38,887 nt of DNA from assembly GCA_033855775.1 (NCBI GenBank), contig JAWVFT010000077.1, positions 1 through 38,887 of the forward strand, given 5' to 3'. The notes under the pieces were generated by a model that worked only from the letters and a program-made list of their open reading frames with translations, did not search any database and had not been told where the DNA came from. Position 1 is the stretch's first letter. Each line of letters begins with the position of its first letter. The stretch is from DASVTR01 sp033855775. GTDB taxonomy: Bacteria > Acidobacteriota > Blastocatellia > Pyrinomonadales > Pyrinomonadaceae. Of this stretch, positions 1-7,057 are shown piece by piece. The translations under genes and the position numbers were made by a program.

Positions 1-101
1 CCGACGCCCCGCTCCGGTTTATGCTGCTCATCAATGAAGCCGAAACGCGCGCTCGCGTCCCCTTCATCGTTCGTCAAGCGCCGCTTTGTCTGCGCCTAAG
101 A

Positions 102-896
102 TTACTTGCCGAACATTACCCAGTCGCCGTGCGACGTGCCCATCAAAAAGAGCAGCGGCAGCGACAGCCATGCGTTGGTGCGCGAGGCCAGAAAAGCCTT
201 GCGCGCTTCCTCCGGCGCGGGCGCGGTTCCCTCGCCCTTGAAGGCGGCGATGGCGCGCTTCTGCACGCGCCAGATGATGCCCCAGACGTTAAGGAACATG
301 ATGATGCCGAGGCCGCCGCCGATGCCTATGGAGATTGATTTATTGCCTAGATACGTGCTGTTGTTGGCCGAGTCGGGCGCGCCGCCCGCGTTGCTCATAA
401 TGAAGACGATGGCAGCCGCCATGGCGAGCACGACGATGGCGATAGCGACCGCCAGCACGCGCCCGTCCTTCGTCAACATCGGCACATTGTACATGCCATA
501 GATGACGGCGTAAGTGACTAGCACAATCAGCAGCCAGACGCCCAGACTCGGCCAGGGGCTGATGCCCGCCGTCTTCGCTTCGACCGCCACGATATACATC
601 GCGTAGTACATGAGGCCGACCAGCACCGTCACGACCGCGCCCCAACGAAAGTACCAGAGCGTGCGCGACAGCAGGCTCGGATTGACTTTCTTCTTGGTGT
701 CGGCGTCCATCTCCTTCTGCAAAGGAACGTTGACCAGATTGAAAAAGTAGAGCAGCCCGATCCATGTGATTCCCGCCACGAAGTGGCTCCAGCGCAGCAC
801 GGCCCTGACGAACGCCGTCATGTTCCCCGGCCCGTGAACAACCTCCTGCAACATCGCCAGACCCGCCGGGAGATGAGCGTTAAAGTCTATCAACAT
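102..896 (-). CDS. PuuD-type integral membrane protein (membrane domain only)
   Basis: Predicted inner-membrane protein of 264 residues resembling the membrane domain of urate hydroxylase PuuD. About six hydrophobic segments are visible, near residues 30-55, 83-108, 120-140, 148-170, 188-210 and 245-258. Histidines in RWSHFVAGITWIG and in the C-terminal GTSHGDW lie in or beside membrane segments and could bind haem. Full-length PuuD carries a C-terminal cytochrome c domain with CxxCH; none is present here, and the protein ends right after GTSHGDWVMFGK. The start is supported by GGAGG four bases upstream of ATG. No purine genes are nearby, so urate oxidation should not be assumed; a redox or haem-linked membrane role is inference. 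It may be transcribed with the minus-strand ferredoxin gene, although 359 bases separate them. Confidence 0.75.
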   Translation of the reverse strand: MLIDFNAHLPAGLAMLQEVVHGPGNMTAFVRAVLRWSHFVAGITWIGLLYFFNLVNVPLQKEMDADTKKKVNPSLLSRTLWYFRWGAVVTVLVGLMYYAMYIVAVEAKTAGISPWPSLGVWLLIVLVTYAVIYGMYNVPMLTKDGRVLAVAIAIVVLAMAAAIVFIMSNAGGAPDSANNSTYLGNKSISIGIGGGLGIIMFLNVWGIIWRVQKRAIAAFKGEGTAPAPEEARKAFLASRTNAWLSLPLLFLMGTSHGDWVMFGK

Positions 897-1255
897 ACGA
901 CCTCCGAAATGTTTAGAAGTGTTAGCTTGCGTTTCCGCAGCGGAGAAGCACGGCTCCGGCAGACGGATGGATGTCTCTCAGGCCGACTCCAAGCAGCCAT
1001 TGGTCACTGCCGACCAAACGGGACGCTTGCAGCCTTCGAGTAATGCTTCGGTTGCCAAAAGTTTACGCGCGCAGATTACACCAGAGCGAAGGGCAAAGCA
1101 ATAAAGATGGGGTTGGGGGAAAGGGGTTAGGGGTTGGGGAAGACAAAGCATCTTGAGCGATTCTTGCATGAAGCTTGCGCTTGATGAAATAGGCAAAGAC
1201 CGCATCAGCACGCAGCAAGCTTTTCCCCAACCCCTTTCCCCCAACCCCTGTTTTC
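897..1255. other. Gene-free stretch with opposed G-tract arrays
   Basis: This 359-base gap lies between the ferredoxin stop and the PuuD-type gene start, both on the minus strand. It holds the G-rich inverted repeat described separately. No convincing ORF, RNA gene or consensus promoter was seen in the rest. Confidence 0.7.
1109..1248. repeat. Inverted G-tract repeat with potential G-quadruplexes on both strands
   Basis: The plus strand has five G-tracts of four or five bases at 1109-1112, 1115-1119, 1123-1126, 1130-1133 and 1136-1139, with loops of two to three bases. The same pattern appears inverted at 1225-1248 as four C-tracts, so the minus strand carries a matching G4 motif. The arms could instead pair as a long hairpin with an ~85-base loop. 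The distal arm starts eight bases past the ferredoxin stop, where it could act as a transcription end or mRNA stabiliser. Confidence 0.7.
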
Positions 1256-1588
1256 CTAATCTACTGGACGCGGGCCTGCGTCCATGCCGCGTGTGCTGAC
1301 TTGATTGATGACCCTGACTTTGAGGTCGTCGTGGACGCGCACCTGGCAGGAGAGGCGAACGTTTTCGGCGAGGCCAGTCTCCATTGCGAGGCGATTGCGT
1401 TCCGGGTCGCCAATCTCTCCGGGGTCGCCCGCCAGCACTTCGACGCGGCAGGTCGTGCATTTCGCGTTGCCGCCGCAGCGGTGCAGAATATCTATCCCGG
1501 CGTCTTCGATGGCCAGCACAAGTTTGCGCCCGTCTTCGGCCTCGAAAGCCTTTGTCTCCGTCGCAGTCTCAGCTTCTATTCTCGGCAT
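1256..1588 (-). CDS. [2Fe-2S] ferredoxin
   Basis: Small electron carrier of 110 residues with a plant/adrenodoxin-type [2Fe-2S] fold. Cluster ligands are C38, C44, C47 (HRCGGNAKCTTC) and C81 (RLSCQVRV), the usual CX5CX2C...C spacing. The start at MPRIEAE is chosen because AGGAG lies nine bases upstream on the minus strand; an in-frame extension to 1684 has no such signal and adds non-ferredoxin sequence. Genes for cluster assembly (IscA, Mrp, NifU-like, NifS) lie within 4 kb, so it may be a client or an electron donor for that machinery. KorAB normally reduces a [4Fe-4S]-type ferredoxin, so pairing with KorAB is uncertain. A G-tract array follows the stop codon. Confidence 0.9.
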   Translation of the reverse strand: MPRIEAETATETKAFEAEDGRKLVLAIEDAGIDILHRCGGNAKCTTCRVEVLAGDPGEIGDPERNRLAMETGLAENVRLSCQVRVHDDLKVRVINQVSTRGMDAGPRPVD

Positions 1589-1689
1589 TAATCTTTGCTC
1601 CTGAAATTTGAAGTGAATGGATTGCAGTGAGACTTTGACACGAATCGCAAGCGTGAGGCAAGCCGTCGCCATGGGCAAGAGCAAACGAT

Positions 1690-2157
1690 TTAGAGCTTGA
1701 GTTCCATGTAGAGCGTGCCCGCAAACGGATTCGGATAGTAAGGCTCAATCTCTGTGAAGCCCGTCGCGCGATACATGCTAACGGCTTCCGTCATCTGCGC
1801 GGGCAGCGTGTCGAGCCGCATCCGCTCGTAGCCAACCTCGCGCGCTTCCTCAATCAGCAACGTCGTCAGCCTGCGCCCGATGTGCTGCCCGCGAAAACCG
1901 GGGCGCACGTAGAGCCGCTTCATCTCGCAGATGCCTTCGCCGATTTGCCTCAAAGCGATGCAGCCCGCCAGTCGCTCGTCGCTGAACGCGAGCAACAGGC
2001 GTCCTGACGGCGGAGCATAACGGCCCGGCAATTCGTTTAGCTCCTGCTCGAAATTTTGAAAGCACAAATCAATCTGAAGCCATGCGGCATACTCTCGCCA
2101 TAGCTCGCGGACTTGCGCGAACTGCGTCTCTGATTCGGCCTGCACAAAGCTCAACAC
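1690..2157 (-). CDS. GNAT family N-acetyltransferase
   Basis: Predicted acetyl-CoA-dependent N-acetyltransferase of 155 residues. The acetyl-CoA binding motif is RPGFRGQHIGRRL at about residues 88-100, preceded by the beta-4 strand CEMKRLYV and followed by the typical EEAREVGYERMRLDT and MYRATGFTEIEPY segments of motif B. The fold covers almost the full length with no extra domain. The sequence resembles the group of small GNATs of unknown substrate common in soil bacteria. It lies between ferredoxin and iscA on the same strand, with no visible functional link to iron-sulfur assembly. Confidence 0.88.
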   Translation of the reverse strand: MLSFVQAESETQFAQVRELWREYAAWLQIDLCFQNFEQELNELPGRYAPPSGRLLLAFSDERLAGCIALRQIGEGICEMKRLYVRPGFRGQHIGRRLTTLLIEEAREVGYERMRLDTLPAQMTEAVSMYRATGFTEIEPYYPNPFAGTLYMELKL

Positions 2158-2315
2158 GATGCTGCTTCGTCGCTCCGCTTGCTATTTCCCGGCCAGCCGC
2201 AAACACGTCGAGCGCGATGCGCGCCGTGCAGTGTCATCCATTTCTCCGTGTGAAGAAAATGGACGCCGCCGCTCGGTCACGCCTCGCGCTCTTCGGAAAG
2301 CGTTCAGAGTAATTT

Positions 2316-2672
2316 TTAAGCCGTGAACGAGGAGCCGCAGCCGCAGCCGCCCGTCGCGTTCGGGTTCGTGAAGGTAAAGCCGGAACCCATCACGCCGGTC
2401 ACGTAATCAATCTGCACGCCGTTCAAATACTGCGCGCTGAACATGTCAACGAAGAGGCGCACGCCGTGTTCATCCATGATGTGATCGCCCTGGCGCGATT
2501 CCTCTTCGATGTTCAGGCTGTACTGAAAACCGGAGCAACCGCCCGGCACGACGCGCACGCGCAGGCCCGCCGTCTCCGGCAAACCTTCTTCGCTCGCCAT
2601 AAACTTCTTAATCTCAACCGCCGCGCTCTCCGTCACGTTCAACGTCATCGTCGGAGCAATTGTCGCTGTCAT
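2316..2672 (-). CDS. erpA: A-type iron-sulfur carrier (IscA/ErpA family)
   Basis: A-type carrier of 118 residues that receives a cluster from a scaffold and passes it to apoproteins. The three ligand cysteines are present: C46 in GGCSGFQY and C110 and C112 in GGCGCGSSF. Glycine-rich ends and the MDEHGVRLFVD segment fit ErpA/HesB proteins. The start is supported by AAGGAG about eight bases upstream of ATG. It is followed after about 104 bases by mrp on the same strand, and the nifU-like/nifS pair diverges beyond that, which makes a small biogenesis locus. ErpA is preferred over IscA from the general sequence; the two cannot be separated firmly by eye. Confidence 0.92.
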   Translation of the reverse strand: MTATIAPTMTLNVTESAAVEIKKFMASEEGLPETAGLRVRVVPGGCSGFQYSLNIEEESRQGDHIMDEHGVRLFVDMFSAQYLNGVQIDYVTGVMGSGFTFTNPNATGGCGCGSSFTA

Positions 2673-2694
2673 TATTTCTTTCTCCTTAAAAATA

Positions 2695-2776
2695 AGTAAT
2701 CGGTAGTCGGCTAATCAGCAATCAGTTTTCGTTTACAGCTTTTCACTGACTACTGAAAACCGATGACCGGCTACTC
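2695..2776. repeat. Imperfect inverted repeat between erpA and mrp
   Basis: The arms around 2695-2710 and 2760-2776 match at about 12 of 16 positions when one is reverse-complemented. The element is made of short words such as GTAGTCGGC and ACTGACTACTGAAAACC and fills the gap exactly up to the mrp stop. It resembles the other intergenic inverted repeats of this window in size and design, not in sequence. Confidence 0.4.
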
Positions 2777-3859
2777 TTAACGAGCTTTGCCTAAAACAAC
2801 AAGCTCTGGTTTCATCGCTTCTATCGAAACTTGCCGGGCCACTTCTTCCGCGACCCTGCGAAAAGCTAAAGCCTGCGGCGAGTCCGGCTGGCCGACCACG
2901 ACCGGCACGCCTCTGTCGCCGCCATCGCGCACGTCCATGCCCAGAGGCACGGAACCGAGGAACGGAACATTGTACTGCGCGGCCAGACGCTCTCCGCCGC
3001 CCGCCCCGAAAATATCATAACGCGCGCCCGTGTCCGGCGCGACGAAGTAGCTCATGTTCTCGACCACGCCGAGCACAGGCACGGCCACCGTCTCAAACAT
3101 CCGCAGAGCGCGCCTGACATCCATCACGGCGACTTCCTGCGGCGTCGTCACCAGCACCGCGCCCTGCACGGGGACAAGCTGCGCTAAGCTGAGTTGCACA
3201 TCGCCCGTTCCCGGCGGCATGTCAACAATCAAGTAGTCAAGCTCGCCCCATAAAACGTCCGACAAAAACTGCTTCACCAATCCGTGCAGGATTGGCCCGC
3301 GCACAATCATCGGCTTGTCGCCGGGCTGCAAAATCGCCATCGACATCAAGCGCACGCCGTAAGCTTCAATCGGCACGAGCTTGTTGCCTTCAATTTCCGG
3401 TCGGGCGTTGTTTGCGCCGAGCATCAAAGGCACGTTCGGCCCGTAAACGTCCGCGTCCATCAAGCCGACGCGCGCTCCGTCGAGAGCCAGCGCGACCGCT
3501 ACGTTGACCGCCACGGTTGACTTGCCGACGCCGCCCTTGCCCGAAGAGACGGCGATGATATTGCGCACGCCTTCGACGCTGACTTTCTCGCCGAGGCCGC
3601 GCCCCTTCGGGACTTCGGCGTCCATCTTGACCTGCACCGCAGAGACGCCGGGAAGCGCGCCCACGAGCCTGTGAGCTTCCGTCTCCATCTGTTCCTTGAC
3701 GGGGCAGGCGGGCGTCGTCAGGACGATGCGAAACGACACGTTGCCGCCGTCAATCGTCAAATCTTTGATAAAGCCGAGCGTTACTATGTCCTTGCGCAAA
3801 TCCGGGTCTTGAATCTGTCGCAAGGCGTCCAGCACGCTCTGTTCGGTTACTTGGGGCAT
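2777..3859 (-). CDS. Mrp/ApbC/NBP35-family P-loop ATPase, iron-sulfur carrier
   Basis: Iron-sulfur carrier ATPase of 360 residues. An N-terminal MIP18/DUF59 domain (about residues 5-80, with TTPACPVKEQ) precedes the deviant Walker A GKGGVGKST at 107-115. The Walker B region IVDMPPGTGD lies at 211-220. ENMSYFVAPDTGARYDIFG at 267-285 occupies the position where many Mrp/ApbC proteins have a CxxC that bridges a [4Fe-4S] cluster in the dimer. Both cysteines are absent, as I recall for some other bacterial homologues. It lies downstream of the divergent nifU-like gene and upstream of erpA, consistent with cluster delivery. With the CxxC missing, a carrier role rests on family membership; an ATP-dependent chaperone role is equally possible. 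Confidence 0.93.
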   Translation of the reverse strand: MPQVTEQSVLDALRQIQDPDLRKDIVTLGFIKDLTIDGGNVSFRIVLTTPACPVKEQMETEAHRLVGALPGVSAVQVKMDAEVPKGRGLGEKVSVEGVRNIIAVSSGKGGVGKSTVAVNVAVALALDGARVGLMDADVYGPNVPLMLGANNARPEIEGNKLVPIEAYGVRLMSMAILQPGDKPMIVRGPILHGLVKQFLSDVLWGELDYLIVDMPPGTGDVQLSLAQLVPVQGAVLVTTPQEVAVMDVRRALRMFETVAVPVLGVVENMSYFVAPDTGARYDIFGAGGGERLAAQYNVPFLGSVPLGMDVRDGGDRGVPVVVGQPDSPQALAFRRVAEEVARQVSIEAMKPELVVLGKAR

Positions 3860-4128
3860 ACGTCTCTAATCAATCGTCGGCGTCGAAAATGGCTCTTTGC
3901 CGTTTGTTTTGATGCGGTCAAGCTGTTTCTGATTGCCTGCTGACAGCCATTCGCTACCGGCTCGCGCAAGCGAAAGTGATTATGCCGCAGTCGTCTTAAT
4001 TTGTCGAACTGATTAAATGAGCAGGCGAGCTAACTGAAAGCCTGATCGAGCCGCAGTTTTGACAAAACGGTGAAGCGGCGGCTACGCTTCGCGGCAAGCT
4101 TTCGCGCGCCACGAGCCAATCCGTCAAG
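3860..4128. promoter_or_regulatory. Divergent intergenic region, mrp and nifU-like
   Basis: This 269-base region separates the mrp start (minus) from the nifU-like start (plus), so it must hold promoters in both directions. An A/T-rich patch near 3990-4020 (CTTAATTTGTCGAACTGATTAAATG) has a rough dyad and is the best candidate for a regulator site. I do not recognise a known IscR or SufR box. Confidence 0.3.
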
Positions 4129-4734
4129 ATGAACTTTTATCCACGCGCCGTCAGAGAATATTTCCTGCGCCCGCTCAACGTCGGCGAGGCGCAGAGCGCG
4201 AGCGCCGTCGGCGACACGGGCTCGCTCGTCTGCGGCGCGGCCCTGCGTCTCTCCCTGCAAATCGACGCGGACGCCAGAACCATCACGGACGCCAAATTCA
4301 GAGCGGCGGGCTGCGGCTATCTCATCGCGGCGGCCTGCGTCCTGACCGAACGCCTCAAGGGCAGCAAAGTCTCAGAAGCCGCCAGCCTCGTCGAAAGCGA
4401 CGCTTTCTCAAACGCCGTCATCGAACAACTCGTTGACGTGCCGCCGGACAGACGACACTGCATCGCCCTCTGCCACGACACGCTCGCCGCCGCTCTGGAC
4501 AACTATCACGAGACGGCCCGCGAAGAATGGACAGGCGAGGAAGCTTTAATCTGCACATGCTTCGGCGTCTCCGAAAAGTCAATCGAGCGCGTCATCGGCG
4601 AGCGCTCTTTGCGCACCATCGCGGAGGTCACGCGGGCTTGCAACGCTGGCGGCGGCTGTCATTCGTGTCATCCCTTAATCGAAGATATACTGGAAGACTA
4701 CTGGCGCACGAAGGCTGCCAACGGTTCCGGCTGA
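4129..4734 (+). CDS. NifU-like scaffold: IscU domain plus BFD-type [2Fe-2S] domain
   Basis: Iron-sulfur scaffold of 201 residues matching the first two domains of NifU. Residues 1-128 are the IscU/NifU-N domain with cysteines C35 (GSLVCGAAL), C62 (AAGCGY) and C111/C115 (RHCIALCHD). Residues 138-185 are a BFD-like [2Fe-2S] domain with C142, C144, C171, C177 and C180 (ICTCF, CNAGGGCHSCH). The C-terminal Nfu domain of classical NifU is absent. The aspartate normally found two residues after the first cysteine (CGD) is alanine here (CGA); substituting this aspartate in IscU is known to stabilise the bound cluster. The nifS gene begins 32 bases after its stop, so the pair is very likely an operon. 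No nif structural genes are seen, so housekeeping or stress Fe-S assembly is more likely than nitrogenase maturation. Confidence 0.9.
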   Translation: MNFYPRAVREYFLRPLNVGEAQSASAVGDTGSLVCGAALRLSLQIDADARTITDAKFRAAGCGYLIAAACVLTERLKGSKVSEAASLVESDAFSNAVIEQLVDVPPDRRHCIALCHDTLAAALDNYHETAREEWTGEEALICTCFGVSEKSIERVIGERSLRTIAEVTRACNAGGGCHSCHPLIEDILEDYWRTKAANGSG

Positions 4735-4766
4735 GAGCGAGCAGGCGAGAGCTAAGGCGGCAACGG

Positions 4767-5951
4767 ATGTCAACAGAAATGATTTATCTAGACAACAACG
4801 CGACGACGCGCGTCGCCCCGGAAGTGTTCGAGGCGATGCGGCCATACCTCACGGAACTTTACGGCAATCCGTCTTCGGCGCACACGTTCGGCAGGCGCAT
4901 GCGCGCGAGCGTCGAGCGAGCGCGCGAGCAAGTGGCGGAACTCGTCGGGGCGCGTGAAGCGAGCGAAATCGTCTTCACCTCTTGCGGCTCGGAGGCAGAC
5001 AACTGGGCCATTCGCGGAACGCTGGAAGCGCGGCCTGATAAACGCCACATAGTCACGACGAGAGTCGAGCACGAAGCGGTCAGGAATTTATGCGAGCGGC
5101 TTGAACGAAGCGGCTACGAAGTGACCTGGCTTGAGGTTGACGGGCAGGGCAATCTTAATCTGGAAGAGTTGCGCGCCGCGCTCAAGCCTGAGACGTGCAT
5201 CGTCTCCGTCATGCTCGCCAACAACGAGACGGGCGTGCTCTTTCCCGTCGCAGAGATTGGCCGCATCGTGCGCGCTCACAGCGAAGCTCTCTTTCACGTT
5301 GACGGCGTGCAGGCGGTCGGCAAGATTCCGATTAACCTGCGCGAAACGGAAGTTGACCTCTTCGCGCTCGCGGGCCACAAATTTCATGCGCCTAAAGGCG
5401 TCGGCGCGTTGTACGTCCGCGAGCGTGTGCGACTCGCGCCGTTTCTCATCGGCGGCGGGCAAGAGCGCGGGCGGCGCGCAGGAACGGAAGCCGTGCCTTA
5501 CATCGTCGCGCTCGGCGCGGCTTGCGAGTTGGCTCAGAACTTCGACGGCCATGAGACAATCCGCCGCCTGCGCGACCGCCTCGAAGACACGATTCTCAGC
5601 CGCATTCCCCACACGCGCCTCAACGGAACAACTGAGCGCGACCATAGATTGCCCAACACGGCCAACATCTCTTTCGAGCACATCGAAGGCGAGAGCATTC
5701 TCGCGCATCTTGACGAGGCGAACATCTGCGTCTCGACCGGCTCAGCCTGCAACGCCGAGTCGCACGTCGCCTCCGCCGTCCTGCGCGCGATGAACGTGCC
5801 TTACACGGCGGCTCAGGGCTCCATCAGATTCTCGCTCGGACGCTACAACACAGAGCGCGACATCGAAGAGACGCTCGCCATCTTGCCTTCCATCATCGAG
5901 CGTCTGGCGCAGATGTCGCCCTACGACGAACTCAAAGCAAACAGAGGTTGA
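4767..5951 (+). CDS. nifS: Cysteine desulfurase, NifS/IscS class
   Basis: PLP-dependent enzyme of 394 residues that converts cysteine to alanine and passes the persulfide sulfur to the scaffold. The PLP lysine is K205 (LAGHKFHAPKG), with H102 (VEHEA) stacking the cofactor, N152-N153 (ANNETG) nearby and D179 (HVDGVQA) on the ring nitrogen. The catalytic cysteine is C328 in STGSACNAES, in the extended loop of group I desulfurases. ATG at 4767 gives MSTEMIYLDNNATT, the expected N terminus; the frame is open upstream but that part overlaps the nifU-like gene. Its position directly after the NifU-like gene makes that protein the probable acceptor. NifS versus IscS naming follows the partner; function is confident. 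Confidence 0.95.
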   Translation: MSTEMIYLDNNATTRVAPEVFEAMRPYLTELYGNPSSAHTFGRRMRASVERAREQVAELVGAREASEIVFTSCGSEADNWAIRGTLEARPDKRHIVTTRVEHEAVRNLCERLERSGYEVTWLEVDGQGNLNLEELRAALKPETCIVSVMLANNETGVLFPVAEIGRIVRAHSEALFHVDGVQAVGKIPINLRETEVDLFALAGHKFHAPKGVGALYVRERVRLAPFLIGGGQERGRRAGTEAVPYIVALGAACELAQNFDGHETIRRLRDRLEDTILSRIPHTRLNGTTERDHRLPNTANISFEHIEGESILAHLDEANICVSTGSACNAESHVASAVLRAMNVPYTAAQGSIRFSLGRYNTERDIEETLAILPSIIERLAQMSPYDELKANRG

Positions 5952-5979
5952 GGCTGTAGCCGGCAGCGACGAACACGTC

Positions 5980-6195
5980 ATGACGATGCGCATCACATAC
6001 CCGGACGGCTCAAGCGAAATCATTCCCGAAGCCGTCAGAGTTGACGGACAAAACTTTCATGAAGGCATGCACGATTTTTACGATGCGCGCGGCTCGCTGT
6101 TGAGACAGATAAGCATGCACAGCGGAATCAAGTGGGAGATTATTGACGAAGCGGAAAACGATATTGACGAGCTTCACGATACCGACAAGCGTTAA
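5980..6195 (+). CDS. Small conserved-looking hypothetical protein
   Basis: Acidic protein of 71 residues that I do not recognise. It reads MTMRITYPDGSSE and then PEAVRVDGQNFHEGMHDFYD, suggesting a small beta-rich fold, and ends in an acidic tail (DEAENDIDELHD). There is no signal peptide, cysteine or membrane segment. It starts 28 bases after the nifS stop on the same strand and is probably in that transcript. A second ATG two codons downstream is an equally good start, since neither has a strong Shine-Dalgarno. Codon usage resembles its neighbours, which favours a real gene. Confidence 0.6.
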   Translation: MTMRITYPDGSSEIIPEAVRVDGQNFHEGMHDFYDARGSLLRQISMHSGIKWEIIDEAENDIDELHDTDKR

Positions 6196-6340
6196 AGATT
6201 GCTTCGACCGCCTGCTTAAAAACCGCTGCGCCCGCCTGCAAAATCGCTTCCTTCGTCTACGCTTTCCCGCCCCCCATTTCTTCTCTCAGTTCTTCATCGC
6301 TTGAGGTTGGCTCTCGCCTTCGTCTTTCTCGCGCTTGTGG

Positions 6341-6346
6341 TACAAT
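6341..6346 (+). promoter_or_regulatory. Candidate -10 element upstream of the CBS gene
   Basis: TACAAT lies 53 bases before the chosen start of the CBS protein. The expected -35 position has only a weak match, so this is a tentative promoter. Confidence 0.25.
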
Positions 6347-6399
6347 TCCGTTTCGGTTCGTGACTGAAGATTTTCCCGCCGGGGATGGAGCACACATTC

Positions 6400-6921
6400 A
6401 TGTCAGCCGATCAAGCCGCTCAAGAGAAAGATTCGCCGCAGACGCCTGCGGACAAGACAGACAAACCACGCGGAGCGCGCCGCGACAGCATCACCCTGCT
6501 CGAAACGGACGACTACGTTTGCATCGAGCCTTCGACGCCTTTGGCCGACGCCATCGAGCGCATGAAGGATGACGAAGGCGGCTGCGCCATTGTCTGCGAA
6601 GGCAACCGCGTCGTCGGCGTCTTCACCGAGCGCGATTTGCTGACGAAAGTCATCGGCGAAGACGTTGACCCCAACACGCCTGTGCGCGAGTTGATGTCGC
6701 CCATCGTCGCCACGTTGACGGGCGAAGCCACCATCGGCGACGCCGTTCGCGTCATGAACGAAAAGAGCTACAGGAATATCCCGCTCGTCAAGGAAGGCGA
6801 ACTCGTCGGCTCCGTCTCCGTCTTCGACGTGATTACTTATCTGGCCGAAAGCTATCCCAAAGAGACGATGAACTTGCCGCCCGTCCCGGCACAAGTGATG
6901 GACACGCCGGAAGGCGGATAA
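6400..6921 (+). CDS. CBS-domain pair protein upstream of korA
   Basis: Soluble protein of 173 residues consisting of a charged N-terminal tail (1-30) and two CBS domains, about residues 33-90 and 98-155. The characteristic ends GVFTERDLLTKV and GSVSVFDVITYL of each CBS motif are visible. CBS pairs (Bateman modules) bind adenine nucleotides such as AMP, ATP or NAD and usually control a partner. The start at 6400 is chosen because GGAG lies nine bases upstream; ATG at 6385 in frame would add five residues. korA begins 136 bases downstream and a second CBS protein follows korB, so regulation of KorAB by nucleotide level is a reasonable inference, not shown. Confidence 0.88.
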   Translation: MSADQAAQEKDSPQTPADKTDKPRGARRDSITLLETDDYVCIEPSTPLADAIERMKDDEGGCAIVCEGNRVVGVFTERDLLTKVIGEDVDPNTPVRELMSPIVATLTGEATIGDAVRVMNEKSYRNIPLVKEGELVGSVSVFDVITYLAESYPKETMNLPPVPAQVMDTPEGG

Positions 6922-6933
6922 CTATATATTGTG

Positions 6934-7046
6934 GGTTTCAGATTTTAGATATTGGATTAACGAGCAATGGAAATTGAATCCTCAGCTTCTAAATCTCTGC
7001 GTCCGAATCATCAATCTCAAATCCGGCATCCCGAAATCCAAGATAG
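6934..7046. repeat. Imperfect inverted repeat before korA
   Basis: The gap holds the words TTTTAGATATTGGATT (from about 6943) and, inverted, AATCTCAAATCC and CGAAATCCAAGAT (7013-7044). The similarity is loose. It resembles the intergenic repeats at 10099 and 16717 in layout, and it is A/T-rich compared with its surroundings. Confidence 0.35.
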
Positions 7047-7057
7047 AGAGAAATTAA

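Noticed and set aside
1..101. Possible partial gene at the left edge
   Set aside because: Short open frames exist on both strands, but none has a recognisable motif or start signal.
4129..5951. Nitrogen fixation locus
   Set aside because: nifU-like and nifS are present but there are no nitrogenase genes, so NIF-type general iron-sulfur assembly is the better reading.
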